The notes below the pieces were generated by a model. The model saw only the letters and a program-made list of their open reading frames with translations, was not told the origin of the DNA and searched no databases. Below are positions 1-8,554 of a DNA stretch of 64,000 nucleotides, in pieces. Origin of the DNA: Ideonella sp. GTDB lineage: Bacteria; Pseudomonadota; Gammaproteobacteria; Burkholderiales; Burkholderiaceae_C. Both the position numbers and the translations under genes were made by a program. Location: positions 496,001-560,000 of the forward strand of contig JADKIA010000003.1 of NCBI GenBank assembly GCA_016721465.1, read 5' to 3'. Positions within the stretch are counted from its first letter, which is position 1; the number at the start of each line of letters is the position of its first letter.

Positions 1-107
1 TCGGCGCCGACGGCATCGTCGGCATCGACTTCGACTACGAGGTGCTGGGCGAGACCAACGGCATGATGATGGTGGCCGTCAGTGGCACGGCGGTGAAGAT
101 GGGCTGA
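1..107 (+). CDS. YbjQ/UPF0145 family protein, 3' end only
   Basis: The frame starting at base 3 reads to a TGA at 105-107 and gives about 34 C-terminal residues. They include GIDFDYEVLG, NGMMMVAVSGTAV and a final KMG. This matches the C-terminus of the YbjQ/UPF0145 (DUF74) family, small proteins of roughly 105 residues sometimes called heavy-metal-binding domains, whose role is not settled. The 5' part lies outside the window. A strong GC-rich hairpin follows the stop within 15 bases. The family call rests on the conserved FDYEV..NGM..V...GTAV pattern only. Confidence 0.7.
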   Translation, partial: GADGIVGIDFDYEVLGETNGMMMVAVSGTAVKMG

Positions 108-121
108 CGCCCGGCTCAGAT

Positions 122-149
122 GGCCGCCCCCCAAGATCAAGGGGCGGCC
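122..149 (+). terminator. GC-rich hairpin after the ybjQ-like gene
   Basis: GGCCGCCCC at 122-130 pairs perfectly with GGGGCGGCC at 141-149 around a 10-nt loop, 14 bases after the stop codon. No T tract follows, so it is a terminator candidate on position and stem strength only. Confidence 0.45.
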
Positions 150-235
150 GTGCGGCAACGTGACGCTGACGTGACGCGTCCTCCGGATCATGGAGCAGGC
201 AGGAAGGTTCCTGTCCTCATACTCTGGAGAATGCA

Positions 236-925
236 ATGAAACCTCGCACCATGGCACGGCTGTTGACGGCTGCTGCATTGCTGGCCGGCGCGGTGCATGC
301 CGCCGCCGCGCCTGCCTCGATCGACCTGTCCACCGGGGCGGGATGGATGATTCGCTACAACGACATTGCGGCCCAGGTTGGCCGATCTGGCCCGGCCTTC
401 ACCTACGACTGCCTGGGCAATGCCCAAGGCCCGCAATGCCTGTCGATCACCAGCACGGGGTATGCCGATGGCCAATGGCTGCCCGGTGCCGACCCCAGTG
501 GCTTCAGCGGACAGTGGGACGCCTACATCGATTTCATGCTGCCGCAAGGCGCCACCAACGTCCGCCTCGTGCACGAGTTGTTGGGTGTCGATGACGATGC
601 CAACATGCTCATCATGGCCGGCAATCAGGGCCTGTTCTTCGGCAGTACGTTCCTTGGCACCCTGCCACCGGCCGGGGAAGTGTTGCTGGATGGCGTGTGG
701 GCCGCACCAGGGCCCCACCGCTTGCAGTTGGAGGTGAACAACTGGGATCTCTTCAGCAGCGACAACGGCACGGCTGCAGTCGGTCGCTTCCGCATGGACT
801 TCGACCTGCCCGGCGGCAACCCGGTGCCCGAGCCGGGCACGCTGGCCTGTGCAGTGTTGGCCTTGGGGGCTGCGGTGGGCACGCGTCGGAGGCGCGGGGT
901 GGGTGTGACCGGGCAAACGGCTTGA
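236..925 (+). CDS. PEP-CTERM sorting domain protein
   Basis: The 229-residue protein has a signal peptide (KPR n-region, hydrophobic LLTAAALLAGAV, Ala-rich cleavage region) and a C-terminal PEP-CTERM anchor: VPEPG at about residues 197-201, a hydrophobic stretch (LACAVLALGAAVG) and an RRRR cluster. In known systems such proteins are exported and processed at the anchor by exosortase EpsH/XrtA, usually in exopolysaccharide-forming bacteria. No exosortase gene lies here. The middle (residues 26-190) is Gly/Asp-rich and probably beta-sandwich; I assign no activity. About ten residues follow the Arg cluster, a slightly long tail. A GGAGA ribosome site lies just upstream. The next gene converges from the other strand. 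Confidence 0.85.
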   Translation: MKPRTMARLLTAAALLAGAVHAAAAPASIDLSTGAGWMIRYNDIAAQVGRSGPAFTYDCLGNAQGPQCLSITSTGYADGQWLPGADPSGFSGQWDAYIDFMLPQGATNVRLVHELLGVDDDANMLIMAGNQGLFFGSTFLGTLPPAGEVLLDGVWAAPGPHRLQLEVNNWDLFSSDNGTAAVGRFRMDFDLPGGNPVPEPGTLACAVLALGAAVGTRRRRGVGVTGQTA

Positions 926-1009
926 ATTGCAGCGGGTCTGAAGCGGCGACCACGGGCAGCGAGCAAGCACTGCCCCCAACAGCGGCGGCGTGACACGCCA
1001 CCGCCCACC

Positions 1010-4000
1010 TCAACCCGAACCCGAGGCCGCCGCCAGCAGCGCGCAGTTCACCGGGTTGCGGTGCAGGAATGAATCGATGAAGGGCGCCGGCACCTGCGGC
1101 AGGGCGGTCTGGCGCACCCACCGTGCGCCGGCGCTCAGGGCGGCCTGCGCCTCCGCCGGCGCTCCGGCGGCGCGCAGCGCTTGCCACGCCACGAGGTGCA
1201 GTTCCGGCAGGTACATGGCTTCGGGCGAGTAGCCTTCATCCAGCAGGTCCAACGCCGCGCGCGCCGCTGTGGCGGCCTGGGCTGGACGCTGCAATGCGGT
1301 GGCAGCACGGGCCTCAAAAACCTGCACGGCCAGCAGAACGCCGAAGCGCTCGTGACTGCGCGCGACTTCGGCCCAATGGGGCGCCTGCGCCAGCACTTGC
1401 TCGGCGTCGACGGCGCGCAGCGCGCGCACGGCGATGCCGCTTTCCCGGTAGATGTCGCCGGCCGTCAGCTCTCGGGCTTGCATCACCTCGGCCATTGGCA
1501 GGGGCTGCCCCATGGCCTGTGCGATCTCCATGCGCAGCAGACGCCGGCCGGCACGCATCCACGGCGGTGTGGCCTCGTCGGCCGTTTGCAGCAATTGCAG
1601 GGCGCGGGCGTACTGGCCCAGGTGCAACCACAGTGAGGCCAAAGAGGTTTCCGCGGCCAGGGTCCAGAACGGGCTGCCCATGGCCTGCAGCGGGGGCAGC
1701 AGGTCCTCGAACATCCGCAAGGCCGGGCCGTGGTGGCCGGTCTCGGCCAGGTCGCGTGCGTGCATCAGCCGGGCCAGCGTGCGGCTGCTGGTGGCCTCGG
1801 GATCGTCGGACATCAGCGACAGGCCGCGCCGGGAGGTTTCGAGCGCGCGGCCAAACTGCCCCATGGTGCGCAGCACCACCGTCAGGTTGAGCAGGGTCGA
1901 GCCCACCGAGTCGCGGCGCCCGGTGCGCTCGGCGCAGGCGATGGCCACGTCGTAGCTTGTCACCGCCTCGCGCAGCCGGCCGATGTGGCCCAGCGTGGCC
2001 GCCCAATAGCCGTACCAGAGGTGGCGCAACTCGTCGTCGCTGGACTGATCCACCCACGCGCGCAGCGGCAGCATCAGCCCATAGGCCTCTTCGGCACGCC
2101 CGATCGGGCACAGCGCGTGGACCAGCACACCGGCCAGGCGCACCTGCTCGTCGTGGGCACCCAGGCGCTGCGCCAGGGCCAGGCCCGGAATGCCGATTTC
2201 GGCCGCACGTTGGCCTTGCCCATGTTGGGCGAGCAGATCGGCCCAGACCCGGGTGGCGCGCAAGCGCTGCATCTCGGTGCCGGCCTGGGCATGCAGGGCC
2301 TCGGCCTCGGCCAACGCGGCCTGGTCGACACGCGCCAGGTTCAATGCGGCCACGCGTGAGGTCAGGGCCTCGAATCGGGCCTCGGTCTGGCCGGCGTCGG
2401 CGTAGGCACGCGCCGCCTGCTCGTACAGCGAGGCCTGTTCATGGCGGCGCGAAGCCTGGCCAGCTCGCTGCGCGGCCAGCTCGAAGGCGGCGGCGGCCTC
2501 GGCCGGGCGGCCACCTTGCTGCCAATGGCGGGCCACGCGCGCTGGTTCACCACCGTGGTCGCTCAGCCAGGCAGCACACTGGGCATGAACGCGTCGCGCC
2601 ACCACCTGCGGCACGCTGCGCAGCACGGCATCGCTGACCAGATCGTGTGCAAAAGCCTCGTCGCGCAATACCTGGGCCTGCTGCAGCTCGGTCCAGGCGC
2701 TGGACAGTTGCACCGCGCTCTGGCCAATGGCGGCTTCGGCCAGCTCGATGCAGAAATCGACCCCGGCAATGGCCACCACGCGGGCCAGCACCAGCGCGGG
2801 TTCGGACAGGCGCAGAAGCCTCCGCTCGATCAACGCGCCCACGCTGGCCGGGCGCGGCCACTCGCCGCGCGCCAGGCTGCCGTCGGCCAGGCCCTGCTTC
2901 AGGGTCTCCAGCAGGTACAGCGGATTGCCGCCGGTGTGGCGCAGGGCGGCTGCGGCCAGCGCCTGGCCGCTCAGACCGGGCAGGGCCAACGCGTCGATCA
3001 GGGCCGCGGTGGCGGGCTCATCCAGGGTTTGCAGCGTGATGGTGTTCAGCCGCTGCTGCTCAAGCAAGGCGTCCTTCAAGGAGTGGGCGGCTGCAGTGGC
3101 TTCGGCCGGACGTTGGGCAAACAGCCAATGCCGGCTTGGGTCGGCGCTGGCGGCCAGGCCAGCGAGCAACTCCAGCGTGGCGTCGTCGGCGAAGTGCAGG
3201 TCGTCCAGCACCACGGTGGTGAGGTGGTGGCGCACCAGGATGTCCGTGACCAGATCGATCAGGGCATTGAGGCGCAGCGGCTGCGCCGCAGTGCTTTGTG
3301 CGAACTCGGGCGCCAGGTGGGCCCGGGCCGGGTGCAGGTGCAAAGGCAGCTCAGCCGCCCCTTGCGACAACCAGGGCCGCAGCAAACGCGCCAAGGTGGC
3401 ATACGGCGCGCCCCGGTCACCGGGCCGGCCGGCCCCGACCAGGGCCACACGGCCGGCCAGCAGTTCGGCGATCAAGCGGCTCTTGCCCAGACCGGCCTCG
3501 CCTTCGAGCAGCGCGACCCGGTTCTCGCGCCAGGCCTGCTGCACCGCATCCCACTCACGGTGGCGGCCGGCCAATACCGGCGGACGCTGCAGGACCACGG
3601 GCAAGGCTGCGTTTGGTCCCCGTCGTGCCAATGCACCTTGGCCGGCACGTCGCAAGGATTCGGCCAAATCGGCACTCACAACGTCGGGGGCGGCACCACA
3701 ACTGGTCGCCAACATGGCCCGCAGCCGCTGAAAGACCGCCATACCCTGAGACCACTCGCCGCGCAGGTAGTGCGCCCGCATCAGGCCGGCGTAGGCGCTC
3801 TCCGCGAAGGGCTCCAGAGCGAGCATGGCGCTGGCATGGGACAACGCTGCGTTCAGATCGCCCGCGGCCTCGGCGTCGGCCAGCGCGCGGGCCAGGGGTT
3901 CGCGTTGCGCGCGTTGCAGGGCCTCGCGCTGGCGGGTTAGCCAGACACCAAGGGTATCGCCCCCCGCTGGCTCGGCCGGCAGCAACTCGGCACCTGGCGC

Positions 4001-4315
4001 GGCGGGCAGGCAGACCACGCCGGTGGCCAGTCGCAGGTATTCGTCGCCCACCAGCAGCGCGGTGCCCAGAGCATGACGAAAGCGCAGCAACTGCTGGCGC
4101 AGGTTTTGTCGCGGGTTGGCCGCATCGGGCCACAACATCGCTGCCGCACGCTCGCGGTGCATGTCGGGCTCCAGCACCACCAGGGCCACCAGGGCGGCCG
4201 CCCGTCCACGCAGCGCCAATGCGGTGCCCGTGGGGGATTGCACGCGCATGTCGCCATACAGGTGCAGTTGCAGGGGTCGAGCGTCCGGACCGTGATGTGG
4301 GTCGGCCTGGGTCAT
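1010..4315 (-). CDS. SARP-type transcriptional regulator with AAA ATPase and TPR-like repeats
   Basis: At 1101 residues this has the layout of large SARP/LAL-type activators. Residues 15-105 resemble the OmpR-like winged helix of SARP proteins (LWPDA..NLRQQLLRFRHAL). Residues 120-225 resemble the bacterial transcriptional activator domain. A STAND-like ATPase follows, with Walker A GEAGLGKS at 272-279 and Walker B TVVLDDLH at 367-374. The last 450 or so residues are Ala/Leu-rich helical repeats, probably TPR. Unlike LAL/MalT regulators there is no C-terminal LuxR helix-turn-helix, so DNA binding should be N-terminal. It lies 131 bp downstream of the P450 gene on the same strand, with a 28-bp palindrome between them. 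The ligand is unknown. Confidence 0.8.
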   Translation of the reverse strand: MTQADPHHGPDARPLQLHLYGDMRVQSPTGTALALRGRAAALVALVVLEPDMHRERAAAMLWPDAANPRQNLRQQLLRFRHALGTALLVGDEYLRLATGVVCLPAAPGAELLPAEPAGGDTLGVWLTRQREALQRAQREPLARALADAEAAGDLNAALSHASAMLALEPFAESAYAGLMRAHYLRGEWSQGMAVFQRLRAMLATSCGAAPDVVSADLAESLRRAGQGALARRGPNAALPVVLQRPPVLAGRHREWDAVQQAWRENRVALLEGEAGLGKSRLIAELLAGRVALVGAGRPGDRGAPYATLARLLRPWLSQGAAELPLHLHPARAHLAPEFAQSTAAQPLRLNALIDLVTDILVRHHLTTVVLDDLHFADDATLELLAGLAASADPSRHWLFAQRPAEATAAAHSLKDALLEQQRLNTITLQTLDEPATAALIDALALPGLSGQALAAAALRHTGGNPLYLLETLKQGLADGSLARGEWPRPASVGALIERRLLRLSEPALVLARVVAIAGVDFCIELAEAAIGQSAVQLSSAWTELQQAQVLRDEAFAHDLVSDAVLRSVPQVVARRVHAQCAAWLSDHGGEPARVARHWQQGGRPAEAAAAFELAAQRAGQASRRHEQASLYEQAARAYADAGQTEARFEALTSRVAALNLARVDQAALAEAEALHAQAGTEMQRLRATRVWADLLAQHGQGQRAAEIGIPGLALAQRLGAHDEQVRLAGVLVHALCPIGRAEEAYGLMLPLRAWVDQSSDDELRHLWYGYWAATLGHIGRLREAVTSYDVAIACAERTGRRDSVGSTLLNLTVVLRTMGQFGRALETSRRGLSLMSDDPEATSSRTLARLMHARDLAETGHHGPALRMFEDLLPPLQAMGSPFWTLAAETSLASLWLHLGQYARALQLLQTADEATPPWMRAGRRLLRMEIAQAMGQPLPMAEVMQARELTAGDIYRESGIAVRALRAVDAEQVLAQAPHWAEVARSHERFGVLLAVQVFEARAATALQRPAQAATAARAALDLLDEGYSPEAMYLPELHLVAWQALRAAGAPAEAQAALSAGARWVRQTALPQVPAPFIDSFLHRNPVNCALLAAASGSG

Positions 4316-4370
4316 GTGGATGGCTGAGCGATGCGGGTGCAGGGGTGCATCCCGGATGGGATGCTAGCCG

Positions 4371-4398
4371 GCCGGCGTCACGCCGGCGTGACGCCGGC
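4371..4398. promoter_or_regulatory. 28-bp perfect palindrome upstream of the SARP-type regulator
   Basis: The 28 bases equal their own reverse complement. They carry the unit GCCGGCGT/ACGCCGGC twice, with centre CACGCCGGCGTG. The site begins 55 bp upstream of the regulator start and 48 bp beyond the P450 stop. No T run flanks it on either strand, so an operator is at least as likely as a terminator. Confidence 0.55.
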
Positions 4399-4446
4399 GC
4401 TCACAAGCCACGTGCGGTGCAGTCGTGGTGCGATCGGCCGCCTGGA

Positions 4447-5679
4447 TCAAGCCAGGGCCAGCGGCACCGCCCGGAACCCCCGAAAGCGGATGCGCCGATC
4501 ACGCTGGGCCGGGCCCGCCAGCTGCAATTTGGGGTAACGCCGCGCCATGGCGCCGATGGCGATGCGCCCTTCGAGCCTGGCCACGTTCATGCCCGAGCAG
4601 GCGTGAGCGCCCTGGCCGAACGCCAGGTGGGCATTGGGCTTGCGCGCGATGTCCAGCCGATCAGGCTCGGCAAACACCGCCGGGTCGCGGTTGGCTGCGC
4701 CGATGGCCAGGGTGATGAAGCTGCCTGCCGGCAAGCGCCGCTCGCCCACCTGTGCGGCCTGCGTGAGTTGCCGGTTGTTGAGCTGGATGGGGCTCTCGAA
4801 GCGCAGCAGTTCTTCCACCGCCGTGGTGATGCGCGCGGGCTCGGCCTGCAGGCGATCCCATTGGTCACGGTGGGCCAGCAGTGAATGCACGCCATTGCCG
4901 ATCAGGTTGCTGGTGGTCTCGTGGCCGGCGTTGAGCAGGAAGATGCAGTTCTGCATCAGCTCGTCTTCGCTGAGTTTCTCGCCGCCGACTTCGCCCTGGA
5001 TCAGGCGCGTGAGCACGTCGGCCTCGGGGTCGCCCGGGTGCGCGCGGCGGTGGGCCAGCAGGCCGCGCAGGTAGGTGACGAACTCGCTCACGGCGGCATG
5101 GCCGCGCGCCAGCAATGCGGCCGATGGCGCGGGCTCCAGCGCCGACAGGATGGCCAGCGACCATTCGCGCAGCGGCCCGCGCTCGCTGTGCGGCACCGCC
5201 AACAGGTTGCCGATCACCTCCACCGGAATCTGCGCCGCGAAGTGTTCGATCAGGCAGGGAGCGGGCTCGTCCGCGAGCCGGTCGAGCAGGTCATCGACCA
5301 GCGCCACCAGGCCAGGCTCCATGCGCGTGATGGCGCGTTGGTTCAGCGCGCCCATCAACAGGCGCCGCACGCGGGTGTGCAGTGGCGGATCGCTGAACAC
5401 CAGGCTGGTGGTGTGGTGCTGGAACAGCGGCGTGCCCACGCCGAACTTGGTGCCGAACTCGCGCTGCTTGTCCGAGCTGGCGCTGGCGAGGCGATAGACC
5501 GCCTCCACGTCGGCATGCCGGGTCAGCAGCCATTGGTCGGGCCCCAGGGCGTGCACCGGGTCGTGCTCGCGCAGGGCTGCGTAGCAGGGGAACGGGTTGT
5601 CGATGAAGTCGTCGGGCGCGGTGGTCCACTGGAAGTCGCGCGCCAGCGCCCGGGCCTGCTCGTTGGTCCATGCGGTCAT
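4447..5679 (-). CDS. cytochrome P450
   Basis: The 410-residue protein is the usual length of a soluble bacterial P450. The oxygen-activating I-helix motif AGHETT is at 251-256, the ExxR motif at E290-R293, and the heme loop FGQGAHACSG at 354-363 with Cys361 as the axial thiolate. It has no signal or membrane segment and no fused reductase, and no ferredoxin or ferredoxin reductase gene is adjacent, so electrons must come from partners elsewhere. The family catalyses monooxygenation; the substrate cannot be told from sequence. The only candidate operon partner is the large SARP-type regulator downstream. The start is 136 bp from the divergent riboflavin synthase gene. Confidence 0.93.
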   Translation of the reverse strand: MTAWTNEQARALARDFQWTTAPDDFIDNPFPCYAALREHDPVHALGPDQWLLTRHADVEAVYRLASASSDKQREFGTKFGVGTPLFQHHTTSLVFSDPPLHTRVRRLLMGALNQRAITRMEPGLVALVDDLLDRLADEPAPCLIEHFAAQIPVEVIGNLLAVPHSERGPLREWSLAILSALEPAPSAALLARGHAAVSEFVTYLRGLLAHRRAHPGDPEADVLTRLIQGEVGGEKLSEDELMQNCIFLLNAGHETTSNLIGNGVHSLLAHRDQWDRLQAEPARITTAVEELLRFESPIQLNNRQLTQAAQVGERRLPAGSFITLAIGAANRDPAVFAEPDRLDIARKPNAHLAFGQGAHACSGMNVARLEGRIAIGAMARRYPKLQLAGPAQRDRRIRFRGFRAVPLALA

Positions 5680-5815
5680 GCATCGATCATGCCGCAGCCG
5701 CGGCGCAGACTGGCCTGCGGAAAGCCCCAGGGGCGCTTGCGATGGACGCAGGGCGCGGGGCAGCCGGTCACGAGATCGCTGCTAAGCTGTGCGGCTTGCC
5801 CAGGAAAAACCAGAC

Positions 5816-6523
5816 ATGTTCACAGGCATTGTGCAAGGTGTGGCCACGGTGGCCGCCATCACCGATCGTCCCGGACTGCGCAGTTTCGAGCTGGCGCTGC
5901 CCGAGGGCTTCGATGGCGGTCTGGCCCTGGGCGCCAGTGTGGCTTGCGATGGCGTGTGCCTCACGGTGACGTCGCGGCCTCAAGCCGGCCATGCCAGCTT
6001 CGACGTGATGCAGCAGAGCCTGGCACTCACCACCTTGGGCGCATTGACGCCGGGCAGCCGCCTCAATGTGGAGCGGGCCGCCAAGGACGGCGCCGAGATC
6101 GGCGGCCACCCGCTGTCGGGCCATGTGGATTGCATGGGGCGCGTGCTCTCGGTCCGTCGGCCCGAGAACAACCACGTGCTGCGCATTGAAGTGCCTGTGT
6201 CCCACAGGCGCTATGTCTTCGCGAAGGGCTACATCGCCATCAACGGTGCCAGCCTCACGGTGGCCGAAGCCGACCGGCAGGCCGGCTGGTTCGAGGTCTG
6301 GCTGATCCCGGAGACGCTGCGCATGACCACCTTTGCCGACAAGGGTGTGGGCGCCTGGCTCAACATCGAGATCGAGCGTGGCACGCAGGTCGTGGTGGAC
6401 ACGGTTCGCGATGCGCTCGACGAGAAGCTGGGTCCGCTGTTGCCGGCACTGGAGGCGATGCTGGTCGCACATGGTGGTTCGGTGGATGACCTGGCGTCGA
6501 CGATCCGCCTGCCCAAGCCATGA
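5816..6523 (+). CDS. ribE: riboflavin synthase, alpha subunit
   Basis: It begins MFTGIVQG, the invariant start of riboflavin synthase, which fixes the start codon although the frame is open further upstream. The enzyme dismutates two 6,7-dimethyl-8-ribityllumazine molecules to riboflavin. The two lumazine-binding barrels are visible: the first contains CLTVTS and IGGHPLSGHVD, the second contains INGASLTVAEA and LIPETLRMTT. The protein has 235 residues against about 213 in E. coli, the excess being a C-terminal helix-like tail after VVDTVRDAL. No FMN riboswitch was recognisable upstream and no other rib gene is nearby. The TGA overlaps the ATG of the sensor kinase (ATGA). Confidence 0.93.
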   Translation: MFTGIVQGVATVAAITDRPGLRSFELALPEGFDGGLALGASVACDGVCLTVTSRPQAGHASFDVMQQSLALTTLGALTPGSRLNVERAAKDGAEIGGHPLSGHVDCMGRVLSVRRPENNHVLRIEVPVSHRRYVFAKGYIAINGASLTVAEADRQAGWFEVWLIPETLRMTTFADKGVGAWLNIEIERGTQVVVDTVRDALDEKLGPLLPALEAMLVAHGGSVDDLASTIRLPKP

Positions 6524-8529
6524 CGCAAGGGCCCTTGTCGACCGAGCTCCCGCCCGAGCCGGGCGATGCCGAAGCGCGGCTGCGCCTGTTGCGAGATCGC
6601 CTTGAAATCGCGCTGCGCGCCACCAACGACGGCCTGTGGGATTGGGACCTGATCGAGGACAAGGTCTACTTCTCACCGCGCTTTCGCGAGTTGCTGGGCT
6701 ATGACGACGAGCAGGCCTTCCACCAGGACTTTGTCTTGCGCAGCAGTCTTCATCCCGACGATCGCGATGCTGCGGCCGGTGACATCGACCGCCATGTCCA
6801 TGGCGACGGGCCACCGCTGGACCGTGTCTATCGCCTGCGCTGCCGCGACCAGCGCTACCGCTGGTTTCACGGTCGGGGCCGTGTGCTGCGCGGGCCCGAT
6901 GGCCGCGCCCAGCACTTCGCCGGGGCCATCACCGACGTGACCGAGCGCATGGCGGCGGAGGAGGCCCTGCGCGCCAGCGAGCAGCGCTTTCGCGAGCTGA
7001 CCGAACTGTCGGCCGACTGGTTCTGGGAACAGGACGCCGACCTGCGTTTCACTCGCATGATCGGCCACACCGCCGACAACATGATCACCACCCCGGCCCA
7101 GCACATCGGTCTGTATCGCTGGGACCTGCCCCATGTGGACATGTCGGACGAAGTGTGGCAGCGGCACCGCGAGCAACTGCAGCGGCACGAGCCGTTTCGC
7201 GACTTCGAGATCCGCAGGCTGGACAACAAGGGCCGGCTCACTGTCCTTCACACCAGCGGCAAGCCGGTTTTCGACGCGCACGGCACGTTCATTGGTTACC
7301 ACGGCGTCGGCCGCAATGTCACCTCGCTGCACCTGGCCGAGACGCGGCGATCGGAGTTGGAGGAGCAGCTGCGCGAGTCGCAGAAGATGGAGGCCGTGGG
7401 CACGCTGGCCGGTGGCATCGCGCACGACTTCAACAACATCCTCGGCGCCATCTTCGGCCACCTGCAACTGGCCCGACATGCCCTGGGCGACGAGCATCCC
7501 GTGGCCGATCATCTGGACCAGATCGACCGCTCGGCGCAGCGCGCGCGTGCCTTGGTGCAGCAGATCCTCACGTTCAGCCGCCGTGGTGGTGACCAGCAGA
7601 CCCGACATGCCCAGGCCCTGCATCCGCTGGTGGCCGAGACGCTGTCGCTGCTGCGCGCCACGCTGCCCGCGGGCGTGGCCCTGGACTACACCCCGCCCGA
7701 AGAGCCGGTGCAGGCGGTGGTCAACGCCGATCAGTTGCACCAGATGCTGATGAACCTGTGCATCAACGGCTGGCATGCGCTGGATGGGCAGGCCGGACGC
7801 GTCACGATCGCCTTGCGACAAGTCGAACTGGATCGTCGCGCTGCCAGTCGGTTGGGCAAGCTGCCGCCTGGCGCCTACGCGCAGTTGACTGTCAGCGACA
7901 ACGGCTGTGGCATGGACGAGGCCACCCGTTCGCGGGTGTTCGAACCGTTCTTCACCACCCGACCGGTGGGGCAAGGCACGGGCCTGGGCCTGGCGGTGGT
8001 GCACGGCATCGTGGCCGCGCACCGCGGCGCCATCGGCGTGCGCAGCAAGCCTGGCCGGGGCAGCAGCTTCACCGTGCACCTGCCGGCCAACGAACCCGAA
8101 GGCATGGTGCCGGCGCCCACGTCGCAGCCTGGCGGCGTGGCGCAGGGTCGGGGCCAGCACGTGCTCTACATCGATGACGACGAGGTGATGATGGTCATGG
8201 TCGAAGGCCTGCTGCAATCCATCGGCTACCGGGCCACCGTGCACGGCCGACCGGCGAAGGCCGTGGCCGCCGTGCGCGCCAAGCCCCAGGCCTTCGATGT
8301 GGTCGTGACCGACTTCAACATGCCCGGCATGTCCGGTCTGGACGTGGTGCGCGAGATCGCTGCCATCCGGCCCGATCTGCCCGTGATCATCAGCTCGGGT
8401 TACCTGTCCGACGAATTGCGTGCCGAGGCGGCGCTGTTCGGCGTGGTGGAACTGATGGCCAAGGAGAACTCGGTGCTCGAACTGCCCTTGCGCCTGCACC
8501 GGGTGCTCAACCCGAGCGCGGCCGAATAG
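6520..8529 (+). CDS. hybrid PAS sensor histidine kinase with C-terminal receiver
   Basis: 669 residues without membrane segments, so a cytoplasmic sensor. Two PAS/PAC units cover about residues 25-145 and 160-285, linked by a helix (EEALRASEQRFRELTE). The kinase core has His302 in GGIAHDFNNILGAI, the N box (MLMNLCINGWHAL), G1 (VSDNGCGMD) and G2 (GQGTGLGLAVVHG). A receiver domain starts near 550, with the acidic DDDE patch and phospho-acceptor Asp598 in VVTDFNMPGMSG. HDFNN-type kinases with an attached receiver usually pass phosphate within the protein and then to a separate partner, not identified here. It overlaps ribE by 4 nt, implying translational coupling. A flavin ligand for a PAS domain is possible but no signature Cys motif was seen. 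Confidence 0.93.
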   Translation: MTQGPLSTELPPEPGDAEARLRLLRDRLEIALRATNDGLWDWDLIEDKVYFSPRFRELLGYDDEQAFHQDFVLRSSLHPDDRDAAAGDIDRHVHGDGPPLDRVYRLRCRDQRYRWFHGRGRVLRGPDGRAQHFAGAITDVTERMAAEEALRASEQRFRELTELSADWFWEQDADLRFTRMIGHTADNMITTPAQHIGLYRWDLPHVDMSDEVWQRHREQLQRHEPFRDFEIRRLDNKGRLTVLHTSGKPVFDAHGTFIGYHGVGRNVTSLHLAETRRSELEEQLRESQKMEAVGTLAGGIAHDFNNILGAIFGHLQLARHALGDEHPVADHLDQIDRSAQRARALVQQILTFSRRGGDQQTRHAQALHPLVAETLSLLRATLPAGVALDYTPPEEPVQAVVNADQLHQMLMNLCINGWHALDGQAGRVTIALRQVELDRRAASRLGKLPPGAYAQLTVSDNGCGMDEATRSRVFEPFFTTRPVGQGTGLGLAVVHGIVAAHRGAIGVRSKPGRGSSFTVHLPANEPEGMVPAPTSQPGGVAQGRGQHVLYIDDDEVMMVMVEGLLQSIGYRATVHGRPAKAVAAVRAKPQAFDVVVTDFNMPGMSGLDVVREIAAIRPDLPVIISSGYLSDELRAEAALFGVVELMAKENSVLELPLRLHRVLNPSAAE

Positions 8530-8554
8530 GCGCCGCACCCGGGCCTTCGCGGCC

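Noticed and set aside
1010..1300. LuxR-type helix-turn-helix at the C-terminus of the large ATPase regulator
   Set aside because: The C-terminal residues show no LuxR signature; the protein ends in a helical repeat and a short Ala/Ser/Gly tail.
5680..5815. FMN riboswitch upstream of ribE
   Set aside because: I looked for the conserved RFN element sequences and found none in this 136-bp gap.
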